Positions 24,963 through 35,349 of a stretch of DNA of 64,000 nt are shown here, piece by piece; position 1 is the stretch's first letter, and each line of letters opens with the position of its first letter. The notes beneath the pieces are model-generated. The model worked only from the letters and a program-made list of their open reading frames with translations, was not told where the DNA came from and did not search any database. This stretch comes from Taxillus chinensis. Taxonomy: Eukaryota > Streptophyta > Magnoliopsida > Santalales > Loranthaceae. The stretch lies in contig CM042090.1 in assembly GCA_023512835.1 (NCBI GenBank), positions 11,439,343 through 11,503,342 of the forward strand. The letters run 5' to 3'. The position numbers were made by a program, and so were the translations under genes.

Positions 24963-25571
24963 TGTTGGGAAATTGTGTCCCATATCGGAAGAAAAAGGAA
25001 AAGTCCAGCAGGCAAGCATGGGAACGAGCCCCAAAATGTCACAACGCGTTTGACAGGGGGAAGCCGTGCAGGCCCAAAAAGCGAGCCGGACAATATTGTG
25101 ACATGCGGATGGGCGCGCCTTGACCGGATCCTAAGGCAAACCGCAGTAGCCCTTTGTTTCCGTTCAGTGTTCCATTATATTGAAAGTCATCTGCTGGATT
25201 GGCCAGCCGCGGCGGCGTGTTCCGTAGTATGCGGCGGTATTTGATTTTGGAATACAAAATCCTTGTCTTCAGTGATCGAATCCTGCTCTCAATCGAATGT
25301 ACATTAAGGGGGGGCTCCCATGACGAACCATATTGTGGTAGCTCATCGGTTTGGTGGTGTCTTAGCTTTTCTTAGTTCGATATGTGACAAGGGGGAAATT
25401 GTTGGGAAATTGTGTCCCATATCGGAAGAAAAAGGAAAAGTCAAGAAGCTTATATGGTGAAACAGGCCCAAAATGTCACGCGCGTTTTAAAGTCGTGCGG
25501 GCGCCCCGGCGAGCCCAAAGCGGGACAATATTGTGACATGCGGGTGGGGTTTGCCTTTGGAAATCCTAACA
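24963..25571 (+). mobile_element. TRIM-type miniature LTR retrotransposon
   Basis: Two LTRs of about 172-176 bases (24963 to about 25138, and 25400-25571) both begin TGTTGGGAAATTGTGTCCCA and share GGCCC.AAA.GCG and GACAATATTGTGACATGCGG; the 3' copy ends ...CCTAACA. A polypurine tract (ACAAGGGGGAAAT) immediately precedes the 3' LTR. The five bases before the element (AAAAG, 24958-24962) repeat directly after it (25572-25576), giving a clean target duplication. The interior is only about 260 bases and codes nothing, so movement would have needed proteins from elsewhere. No clear tRNA primer site was recognised. The LTRs differ clearly, so the insertion is old. It lies about 70 bases from the start of the DUF1644 pseudogene. 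Confidence 0.85.
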
Positions 25572-25576
25572 AAAAG

Positions 25577-28297
25577 AAAAGCGATGCCAATATTCAAACA
25601 AATAATATAAACAGCAAATTTGGAAAAAAACCTAATACGCAACCATAGACATTGTGTAGGAGCAGATAACAAGAAGATACGTGAGTGTTTTTTCAATGAG
25701 TGTTATTTGTCGGATTATATATGCTAGATTTAGTCATTTCTTTGCGGAAGATACGTGAGTGTTTATTGACATTATTCTTGCCCCATTAATCACATTTTTA
25801 AAAGCCAAGGATTTTTCAATCTTGGCATTCTTCTCTTCATCCTCACACCCTGAATATCAAGTCTCATGAGAATCAAGAATTCAATACAATACAAGTCATC
25901 CAAGGGCATATACTTCTAGGATGGCGGTGCTTGAAGGAACTTGTTGGTGATGACTTCTATGGGATAGTATTCATTGAGGGTCTTTAAGTCAAGGAGCAGT
26001 CTTGAGTAACTCGTGTATATTCTCTCTATTGGTTCTTTAAAATTCTTATAATTGAAGTTCACATTGTTTCCTGAGCATGCTCCTTATATTGTCTTTGGGT
26101 TCTTTATTTCTCTCAAATAGAGTGTAATTTATCTTACACTTTTTTGCCCATTTGATAGTTTTGAATAGGAATGGAAACAGGTTGGGTTGAGTCTAGATAC
26201 TATCCGACCCGAACACGTATATAGTTTCACTCCGAACCCATCCCGTCCCAGGTGGTTTGGGTAGTTCAGGTTAGGGCAAAGCGGGATGCGACGAGATTTT
26301 TTGCCTTATATTTATTTAAAATTACCGAATCAAACAAGACTCGAGCTCGATCTAATAACTTGTCGGGACGGGTCAAATCGAGAAGGGATGGAGCGGGATA
26401 GGGCAATATTGCCATCCCTAGCTTTAAATATCAACAAATAGTGTATACTTGATTTTGAGCTGCATTGTTGGTGTTATTACCATGGTTGGCATCGTTGGTT
26501 GCAAAAAATGTAATGTGGGTGTTGTTAATATTGTTGTTGACAGCGATGCTCATTCCTCGTTCTATTCTATTGATCTCTACTTTGAATAGTTAAACTTGCC
26601 CTGTTACCCATTTCATCACCTGAAATTGAAGACAAGCTAGGTAGCTTTGCCACTATATTATTAACACTTGTTAAATGGTACAACGTGGTATTGTTGATTT
26701 ATACAAACTATTAATATTATCGGACGGTTATGACAGACATAAACCATATAAGATTTCTAAATAGAATATACTTTATCAATCCAACTTTAGAGCTTGAAGC
26801 ATATTTGGAAGCTTTATTACAACCGAAAACAATCTCTCCCTCAAGAGCATAGTTAAATAATTATAACAATACGCGGAAAAGTATTCTTAGTTCAACTTGT
26901 TTCTTTTTCTTATTTTTTCACCCCCTTTTTTTCTATAATGAACTCTCAAATAGTTGTAAGTAGCACTTAAAAAAAGAGTTTTAGTTGGACAAACTTTTAG
27001 GGTTGGACTATCATCAATTAGGAAAAATTCTTAGTCTTTTATAGAAAATTTGCAACGAACACCTTGAATTAAGTTCTAGGACTAGTCCGTAGTGCATCTT
27101 AGGAATTAATCTATCTTAATTTCAACTTGAATATAACAACATACAAAAATAAAAGTGCAAAACCTTAAGTCGCCATCCGGTTCGGACGACCACGGAGTAA
27201 ATAATCAATGTTTATATTCTAATTGCTCGACGTCAAATGTGACAAGGATATTTTAGATATTTAAAGATTCAAATTTTATTTAGGTTAATTTATCTTTGTA
27301 ACAAATGATCCAAACTTGCAGTGATGGCTATACCCCCTCAGGCTAAATTATACATTACCACAAAACTTGAAACCTAAATCTTAAATAAAAACCAAACATA
27401 AACTAAGTTAAAACGGGTAGAAACTTCTAAGTTATAAAATAAGTACTGATTTAGGTCAGTGTGAGAGTATTAAGTCTTTTCTATACATAATTGACTCTTG
27501 AACCCATCACTATAAGAAATTAGGCCTTTGATAAGACATGAAATGTGTTACCCAAAAAATATCGTAATACTTTCTAAAATGCTAGGTCTACTTGGTTTGT
27601 GGAATCCCTCTTTCACCCAATTCAGTAACACTTTGTGTCTAACATTATTAAATTACGATAAATAATACAACAACATATTTATTATCTTAAGAAAGATCAT
27701 ACAGTATGATAGTTATTGTCTTACAGAAAGTATACTATAAGCCTTTTTGTGTGTTAAGAGTTTTTCCATACGAGGTTTATGCAACACTCTATCATACTGT
27801 AGGAGCAAATCATGAGGTTTATGCAACACTATCGCCAAAGCTTATAAAACCTATTAAAACATATTGGATATAGGCCCATAATGACCAAAATTAAGACTTA
27901 ATGGCTAAATACCAAAAATAAATCAAAAGGGCATAACACAATACATCTAGAAAGGAAACATATAAACTTTAATAGAATTTGTGTCTCAACAACATCTCCC
28001 ATCATCACATTCAGGACCGAAGAATTATATTATCAGCCAGGAAGTGTATTTTGATTTGAAAGCAATTTCAACATTTTTTTTTTTGTCCAGAAAGAAGGAA
28101 AAGACGAGCCAATGAAAATAATTTGAAGTCACATCACTACAGGCTTGAGTTGTTTAGGCACCCAGAGAATGATGTTTCTTAGTTGGGTGTATGTAATCAA
28201 GTTTTCTATTGAAAATATATTATAAAAATAAAAGACAATTACTAGGCGAACCTTGAGAGAAAGAATCTTGCAAGTGGGCTTAAATTTGAATTGGAGT
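25577..28297. other. AT-rich intergenic region
   Basis: No gene recognised. It contains one small hAT-like element (26166-26420) and repeated phrases such as GAGGTTTATGCAACACT (about 27771 and 27815). Confidence 0.55.
26166..26420. mobile_element. Small hAT-like nonautonomous element (255 bp)
   Basis: It begins TAGGAATGGAAACAGG and ends GCCATCCCTA, whose reverse complement is TAGGGATGGC, so the ends are short imperfect inverted repeats of the TAGGG type. Flanking octamers GTTTTGAA (26158-26165) and GCTTTAAA (26421-26428) match at six of eight positions, consistent with an aged 8-bp hAT target duplication. The interior is rich in GGGT and CCCG words, with no coding capacity. Confidence 0.6.
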
Positions 28298-31218
28298 TCA
28301 GTTCCTTCGTTGCTTTTTTCTATTGTCAGTTTCTGCAGTCGCAATTTCTGTTTCTTCAGGAGATACCTGGGCCTTTGTAAAGATTTGAGTTCCCAGCTCC
28401 TGTAGATCTTTCAACGAAGATTGCTTCGAACTGCACGAAGTTCATTCAATCTGGAACTTCAGATGTTACTTGATTAAAAATTTAAAAGAATGCACAAACC
28501 ATAATAAATTAAACTTGAACCTTCCTAGTCGTTTAAGCAGCGAACTGACAAAAACATCGCAAGATCCAGGTTTCATATGCTCCATATCTGTTAGTGTATT
28601 TGCAACTGCACTTGCAACATACCCTTCTGACTCATCACCAACAGCATACATGAAGCAACAATATAATGTAGGTGTAAACATCATAATACAATTGCCAGAA
28701 TCTTGATATTAACGTCATAACTCTTGATATCAAGGTTAAAACATGTGATTGCACATTTTATTTATGCTTCAAGGTTAAAACATGTGATTTTAAGCATCAT
28801 AACTCTTGTGCATACATGTAGTTTATTTGTGTCAGAACTGTGACAGCAGTTGCATCAGAGAGCATTGATTCCAAATTAGTCGTCATTTTCCATCCCTTTT
28901 ACAACATTACTATAGTTAAAATTCTGTTCAAATGTAGCTGTTCGAACTTAATTTTAAGAGTTCTCTTGGGGTGGTAATATTATTGTAGATAGTGGTCTTG
29001 ATAATTGATCTCAGTTAAAACAAAAAAGAAAACAAAAACGAACAAAATAACAACAAAAAAAAAAGAACTTTGAAGGCTATATATCACTAATATATAGCAA
29101 AGTCTTCCAGTATTTATTTCCCACAATTCTAGTTCCTGAATAAAATAATTTATATTTAAATATGAGTGTATTTTACTCTTTCAAGTTGCACCACTTTAGG
29201 ACACACATTATTCAAGTTCACATTTTCAAAGTTTCTTAGATATATTTAAAGGTCACTTGTTTAGGCTAATGGTAGGTCATCTAAGAGGCCCGTACTACTG
29301 CTATAATAATACTATACCATACAGAATATAAGGTTTCCATCTGTCAATATCTACAAATAGTGAAAAAAAAAACTGCAATGTGAATCCAACTATCAGAAAC
29401 ATACTGACATCAGTCACGTTCAACAGACCCTTAAATTATTAAAAATTCAAATTATGAAACACGTAAAAACGCACATGGATACTTGCGCACATATTTATGC
29501 GAATGCGCACACATAAAAAATAGTCAAGCAAATTATTTCCAAATGATCACCTCTTTTATAGAAGACAAGCAAAAATGAAAATGAAGCAAACGATGCCGCT
29601 GCAGCAATTCTTGCCCTTTCTTCTTCATCACTTTGCGGGCATGATCTTGTAAGTTCCTTTGGGGCAACAAAGTATTCGCGAGAATATCTAGACAGACATG
29701 TCATTTTCAGACATTATAAGACAAACCATCTCTTTAACTCATGCATGTCCAAATTAGATATACCTGGAAGAGTCCGAACTATCTGATATTTGATCTGTTT
29801 TCATGTAGTTATGTCCATCTCTATTTAACTTGCTATATATAGACCTCTCTCGGACATTTCCTTTGTTCAATCCTCCTTGAATTGCAGTAGCCTGATAGAA
29901 ACATCAACCATTTTACAGAATAAGAACAACCAGAGGAACTAAACCAACTAAACTAATTAGAAAACCCAAAGGGTAAAAAAACAGGGGAGCATCTTAAAAT
30001 AAAACCTATTTTGAGGAATATTGCAGGGAAGAAAAAAGAATCTAAAAAGGATGGAACAGGGAAGACAAAACAAGGCAAAACATTTTAACATATCCATCAC
30101 CTCAGAAAGCTGGGTCTTCATAGTTTGTTGTTCTTTCTCATACATCTCCATTTTGGATTGGTACATATCAATAACTAACAAGCACGATGATACGATAAAA
30201 GAGTGGATATTAAATAACAAAATTACCAAATTGGTAGCCCAACTATAAAGCTCAAGAAAAAACAACTTCAGGGTCAAGAACATGGAACCGACTTTAAAAT
30301 ATATATATTTTAAACACAAACACAATGGACTGTCAATGTTGATTCTCATCAGGCACAATCAATGGATTCTTCCTATATAAGTTTTCTTCTTTCTTGAAAT
30401 AATAATGATTTCTAAAAGTGACAGAAAAATGCCATTAAAAAAAAACAAAATCTTCAAGCATTTTAGACGCATCCAAGGAGAAAAAAATAAGAAAGAGAAT
30501 TTTGATTCGCAAACTTCTATAGGTAATGAAGAATAATGAATTTGTAATCAAGGGTTGGTATGGTTTCTACATTGTAACAACGTATTGGGCTTGAAAACAT
30601 TACCCCTGGGAAATAACTTTTAGTCTTTTGGCCTAGAGAGGGTAGGCAGACGCATAATCATAACCACTTATAGACAGAAATACACCATCTTCATTAGCCC
30701 TTCGCCAAAATGTGTTTCTCATTTACATGAAATGAGAAAATTAATCAGTTCAAATATTTTCTGCATGATTCAGAGATGGGATAGAATGAAAACGTCAACT
30801 GGTAAAGGTGGCATTTTGCGTTCTCATAGATGTTTATTGTCAATAAAACAGGCCTACTAATCTTAAATATTAATTTAAAGTTTCACGAGCAGCAAGCAAA
30901 CACACCAATGCTTGGAGAAGTTGGGTTTCTAAAAGTGTTGGTCACCGAACATCAGAATCCACATTCCAGGATAGAATCAATAAGCCAGGATGCGAGCATA
31001 CCTGCAACACTCATGCGAAGCCCGAGTTACTCCGCTTCAACTTTAATATATTGGTGTTCCCAGACAGGAAATAAAAACATGCTTTATGTGCATGTGGGTA
31101 TTCACCCGTGTTTCGTGAAAAGTTTTTCGAGTTGAGTTCCAGCTAGCGCAGCAGAGACACATGGAGGCGGTGCCCGTAATAAGTACGTATGGCATGAAAT
31201 TGGCCACGCTATCGCCAT
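28298..31218 (-). CDS. Uncharacterised multi-exon gene, 5' part unresolved
   Basis: I do not recognise the family. Five 3' exons join in phase (complement of 30101-30174, 29764-29891, 29551-29687, 28521-28626, 28298-28430). The first encodes a likely coiled coil (MYQSKMEMYEKEQQTMKTQL), then a polar segment (GNVRERSIYSKLNRDGHNYM), an acidic/Ala-rich stretch (QSDEEERARIAAAASFASFS), a segment with YVASAVANTLTDMEHMKPGS, and a charged tail ending DNRKKQRRN with a stop at 28298-28300. A plausible first exon is 31106-31218, starting MAIAWPISCHTYLLRAPPPC. It is Ser/Ala/Pro-rich without acidic residues, like a plastid or mitochondrial transit peptide. It ends in phase 2 while the 30101-30174 exon needs phase 1, so at least one exon between them is missing from my model. 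Acceptors and donors are GT-AG throughout. Confidence 0.6.
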
Positions 31219-32189
31219 TGATTCTTATTCAACTTCCAATTTCCCCTCAAACCCAAATCCACAAGCACACATGCACGCGAGAACTTTCAAGAATTCGCAC
31301 CACAGAGATGAAGCGTCTTTAGAGAGAGAGAGACGTGAGAGCAGGTACTATATATAGAGATGGGCAAATCCATGATACTAATTAAGGGACAGCAGGCATT
31401 TTGCAGAGGATGTCGCCGTGGATGCTTGGGTGCCATATTGAGACTTGAGAGTGAGAATGTGGAATATGAGAGTGGAGTTTTTCTCTTTTATGCGAATTAC
31501 AGGAGATAGCAGGCTGTATTTCTATTTTTTTAACAATGGTTATATTAAGATAAATTGTTATTTAAAAATAACTTTTATTTAGTTTAATATAAGAGATAAC
31601 ATATTTTTTAAATGAGTGTTTCAGAAAAAAATTGATCCATGATTTCAGATAAAATAAAAAAATAAAACATGTTTGAATAGGATTTTTTTTATTTTAAGTT
31701 TTAAAAGGTAATAGTTATTTTTGAGTACATAAAATTTAAAAAAATTATTTTTAATTTAAATTACCTAAAATGAAAATATTATTTGATTATTTTCAGTTTT
31801 TATTTTTTAGTTTTCTGAAAATATTATTTTATTATTTTATTATCTGAAAAACAATTATCATATTTAAAAAAATAGAAAATATCACAATCAAACATAAAAT
31901 ACTTAGAAATAATTTTTAAAAACAGTTATAGAATCTATTTCTTTTGAAAATTAATCTCTAAAATTAAATAATTTTAAATTAATTTGAAACCATTATTTTA
32001 AAAAATAATTACTCAAACATATCATACCTTTTAACGCACCAATATACTTTTTTTAGGCTATTCAAAATAATGGGTGACAATAGCACTCTAAAAATAATTA
32101 GTGGTGATTTAATCTTTTTCATCACATTAGTATTAGATTAGTCTCATCCCAAACGAATCCGGATAAACTGATAACCCGAACTTCTTTTG
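31219..32189. other. AT-rich intergenic region
   Basis: It contains a short AG run (31321-31332) and a TATATATAG-like site near 31350, then very AT-rich sequence without genes. Confidence 0.5.
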
Positions 32190-32197
32190 CTTACCTC

Positions 32198-32795
32198 TAG
32201 GGGTGTGCATGGGTCGGGTGGGGTGGGGTGAAAGGCTAAATTATCAACTGACTCATCATTAACGGTAACGGGTGATTAATTCTTATATCTTTCAATTGAC
32301 CCATCAACCTCAATAATCGGTGGGTATGATAAATTTTTGGCGGGTATGGCCAGTTGAGTGAGTGCCAACCTCCATTTACCGATATATAATTAAATATATA
32401 AAATATAAAATAATTATAATCAAAAATATATTATTTTATTCACTAAGTATTTATAATTACAAATGAGAAAAAATACGAGATTTATTGATCGCAACATTAC
32501 AAACTCACAATTATAGGAATCACGCTATATAACTTTCACCTCTCACAATGGGAGAGAACATAATGAACTAATATCTAATAGATAAATTATAAGATTTGTT
32601 TTATTTTTATAATGGAGTGCGACGGGTTGAGTTAGTAGCGGGTTTGAGCATTCTCACCCCCAACCAACCTAACCTACCATAAAATAAAATTTTCAACTAA
32701 CTCACTCATTTGAATAATTTTTATTTGCGGATAACGGGTAGGTTCGGATTGGATGGGGCAAATAGAGCGGATTGGGCGGGTAAATGCACACCCTA
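32198..32795. mobile_element. hAT-like nonautonomous element (598 bp)
   Basis: The left end TAGGGGTGTGCATGGG and right end AATGCACACCCTA form inverted termini (TAGGG(G)TGTGCAT). Flanking octamers are CTTACCTC (32190-32197) and GTTATCTC (32796-32803), six of eight identical, fitting an 8-bp hAT duplication. The first and last 120 bases are rich in GGGT, CGGGT and CCCAC words, and the middle is AT-rich. No transposase is encoded, so this would be a passive hAT derivative. Confidence 0.75.
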
Positions 32796-33239
32796 GTTAT
32801 CTCTAAAGCCCTCTAGTCTTCCTTTGATGTCGTCTGATTTTGTTTTAAAACACTCTAGCAGACTCCAAATATTCCAAACTTTGCCTTAGTGCTTTGATAT
32901 CCTTAAAGTCTTTAAAGGCCTTAAAGTCTTCTGATGTTTCTCGATGCTCTTTGGTTTTCCTTTAAATTCTTGAGTGCTGCAAAGTCTTCTAATTTTTCCT
33001 AACGTGCTCTGTTTTCTCGACGCCTCTTCAATCTTAACTTGTAAGTGTTCTCTAATGGTAAACTTTTATGACTTCTATGATATCACTCATGACTCTTTCG
33101 TTCAACTTTAAAACCTTCTCAAGCTTCATACGTCATTTGATTGACGACACGCTCCATTTTGGTTTTCTTATTTCGTTTGTTTTTGTTGTTTTGTTTGTTT
33201 AAAATTAAAGTATATATATGATTGAAAAGCAAAGCAAAT

Positions 33240-33345
33240 AAACTTTTTTTAAAATTTTTCCATCCCACCCTAATCCCAGTGGCGAGATTCGAACCTTGGC
33301 CCCCATTGCTCTGAGGTCCTCGATTCCAATCATCCAGAAAAGCCC
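33240..33345 (-). mobile_element. Candidate tRNA-derived SINE
   Basis: On the minus strand there is an RNA polymerase III-like A box (TGGATGATTGG, complement of 33326-33336) and, about 30 bases on, a B box (GGTTCGAATC, complement of 33286-33295). GCCACTGGGATTAGGGTGGG follows, then an A-rich tail (AAAAATTTTAAAAAAAG). Spacing and order match tRNA-derived SINEs. The A box is imperfect and I could not find a target duplication, so a decayed tRNA-like relic is also possible. Confidence 0.45.
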
Positions 33346-33799
33346 GACAAGGCAGTAAGTGAACTTCATAACAAATTTTATGAAATGATTGAATTTATAA
33401 CTATTTTATAATTTAAAAATGTTTATATTTATAATATTATATTAGATTAGTCATTGTATTTATCAACACAATAATATAATATTAAAAAAAACAAGAAAGA
33501 AAAGAAATGAGAAAAAAATAAAAAAAATTAGTAAAGATAAAGTGATTTTTCTAAAAACACCTTTCAAATAATTATAAATTGAGTATACTGTAACTATATT
33601 TATCATATGTAATGTCACGTCCCAATACAAAGTTGAATCGGGTCAGGCCAAAACCTACGCCCAAAAGGAAGCGCACACCATATACTACGTACTAAAGGTG
33701 TTTGTTGCTTGTCAGCCAAGGTATCCCAGCGAAGCAATGGTCAGACGTCAAGGGTGATAATTAATTGAGCAGTGCTAGATACAACGGCCATTATGGCAT

Positions 33800-33990
33800 T
33801 TTTTACGCTTCCAAATTATCGCTCGAGCCCCTGCCGAGGCATGCTCGAGGCGAGATTCGATCATAGGCTCGGAGCATATCTCAAGGCCTTTCGAACCTCC
33901 GCTCAAGACGAGGCTCGAGCACGCCTCGAGCACAGACTTGAGCGGCCTATGCTCGAGGCCTAGCCTCGAGCGAGGCTCAAGTAAATTTGC
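33800..33990. repeat. CTCGAG-rich palindromic block
   Basis: About 190 bases hold eight or more CTCGAG hexamers plus near matches (CTTGAG, CTCAAG, CTCGGAG), many in the context GAGGC.TGCTCGAGGC. GC content far exceeds the flanks. A frame runs through on each strand but is composition-driven. The preceding TGTCACGTCCCAA (33611) looks like an LTR or transposon edge, so this block may be internal to a repeat. Confidence 0.75.
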
Positions 33991-34039
33991 TCGAGCAGGC
34001 ATCAATCATCTCTTTTAAGGCTAAATCTATTGGTTTTTA

Positions 34040-34190
34040 GGTTCCGTCGATTGTAATTTCCGACGAAAACTTCAAACGGCCATAACTTTGCGTATTGTGG
34101 TCCAATTTAGGTTTTTTTTTATTTGTAGGTATCAACGAAAGGTATACGGCCAAAACCCGTGGGGATTTTTTCGCCTTTGGATTTTCAAAA
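34040..34190 (+). repeat. Dispersed repeat, plus copy (partner 47520-47690, inverted)
   Basis: TTGTAATTTCCGACGAAAAC, CATAACTTTGCGTATTGTGG, ATTTGTAGGTATCAACGA and CCCGTGGGGATTTTT occur in the same order in the reverse complement of 47520-47690. The two are diverged copies of one dispersed element, probably LTR-derived, in opposite orientation and about 13.5 kb apart. Confidence 0.85.
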
Positions 34191-34603
34191 AAAGATCTCT
34201 ATGGCCTTCAAAATCGATTTTATGCCATATTTCTGTCTCTTTCCGTTCGATTCATGGCTCTTTTTCGCGTTCTTTCTCTCTATCTCGGACTTGGTGTATT
34301 GCATGTTAAGTTTCAAGTATTTTTACCTGACATTGACAATTGTCACATCATCTGCAACGCCAATTGCAAATAGCATTTTTATAATTAATTAGGATAGGAC
34401 CCAAAGAAGGCTTCCATGCTCTTTCCTCATTTCTACCCAATTTTAAGATTCTAGCGTAAAGACGACTTGCGGCTGACTTTACTTCATCTCCACCACTCTC
34501 GGCACCTTCCTGTAAATTTCACTGCACACACATTTATTCCATCGGTCCACAGCTTGATCAACCAGACGCTAAAATATAACTGCATTGCATAATATTGCAT
34601 GCA

Positions 34604-34613
34604 CTATATAAAT
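34604..34613 (+). promoter_or_regulatory. TATA box of the CML gene
   Basis: CTATATAAATACC is a strong TATA match starting 70 bases before the ATG at 34674, leaving room for a leader of roughly 35-40 bases. Confidence 0.75.
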
Positions 34614-34673
34614 ACCTAGACGAGGATTCACTTCCCGCCCGCAGCGATCGATACAACCTGTTCTGGTGTTCTA

Positions 34674-35285
34674 ATGACCGCCAACAGGGTCATCAAACCC
34701 ACCAAGTGGATCTCTCGCATACATCTGAAGTGGTTATCAGGGCCGAGCCCTCTTGGCTCTCCTAAGTTGGCTTTGAAATCGCGTAAGTGGTGGTCTACCT
34801 CACCAAAGTCGGTTATTAATAAGCAGCAGGCTGAAAGCAGAGCGCCAGCAGAGGAGGAGCTCAAGGGGGTGTTTCGACACTTCGACGCTGATGGCGATGG
34901 GAAGATCTCAGCCTTAGACCTGAGGTCCTATTTTGGGTCCATAGGCGAGTACATGTCGCACGAGGATGCTCAGAGCGTGATCCGCGACTTCGACGCCAAC
35001 GGCGACGAGTTGTTGGATTTTGAGGAGTTCACGAAGCTGGTGAGAAAAGAAAGCAGAGGCGGAAGCGGCGGCGGAGTCGAAGGAGATCTGAAGATGGCGT
35101 TTGAGATGTTTGAGTTGATGGAGAAGGCGGGGTCAGGGTGCATAACCCCCAGAGGCCTGCAGAGGATGCTGAGTCGACTTGGGGGCGAGAAATCGTTGGA
35201 GGAGTGCGTGGGTATGATTCGGGTCTTCGACGTTGATGGCGATGGAGTGCTTAATTTTCAGGAGTTTCATCAGATGATGGCTTGA
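34674..35285 (+). CDS. CML41-like: Calmodulin-like protein, CML41-like
   Basis: An intronless gene for a 203-residue EF-hand calcium sensor. The N-terminal 55 residues are basic and hydrophobic (KWISRIHLKWLSG), an extension as in CML41-type proteins. EF1 loop: 71-82, DADGDGKISALD, ending in Asp rather than the usual Glu. EF2 loop: 107-118, DANGDELLDFEE. The third hand is degenerate (MEKAGSGCITPRG, near 149-161) and lacks the acidic ligands. EF4 loop: 186-197, DVDGDGVLNFQE. That leaves three probable calcium sites. GEYMSHEDAQ and GSGCITPRGLQ resemble my recollection of Arabidopsis CML41, which acts at plasmodesmata in defence; orthology is an inference. A good TATA box is upstream and an (AT)n run follows the stop. 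Confidence 0.92.
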   Translation: MTANRVIKPTKWISRIHLKWLSGPSPLGSPKLALKSRKWWSTSPKSVINKQQAESRAPAEEELKGVFRHFDADGDGKISALDLRSYFGSIGEYMSHEDAQSVIRDFDANGDELLDFEEFTKLVRKESRGGSGGGVEGDLKMAFEMFELMEKAGSGCITPRGLQRMLSRLGGEKSLEECVGMIRVFDVDGDGVLNFQEFHQMMA

Positions 35286-35302
35286 CGTTATTATATATAT
35301 AC

Positions 35303-35304
<2 letters not shown>

Positions 35305-35342
<38 letters not shown>
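35305..35342. repeat. (AT)n microsatellite
   Basis: About 19 AT units in the 3' region of the CML gene, 20 bases after its stop codon. Confidence 0.95.
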
Positions 35343-35347
<5 letters not shown>

Positions 35348-35349
35348 TT

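Noticed and set aside
24963..25571. Cassandra-type element with 5S rRNA in its LTR
   Set aside because: The size suggested it, but no 5S-like internal promoter block could be found in either LTR.
29495..29704. Alternative frame (LLPQRNLQDHARKVMKKKGQ) in the unknown gene
   Set aside because: Open but out of phase with neighbouring exons; the YSREYFVAPKELTR frame joins correctly to both sides.
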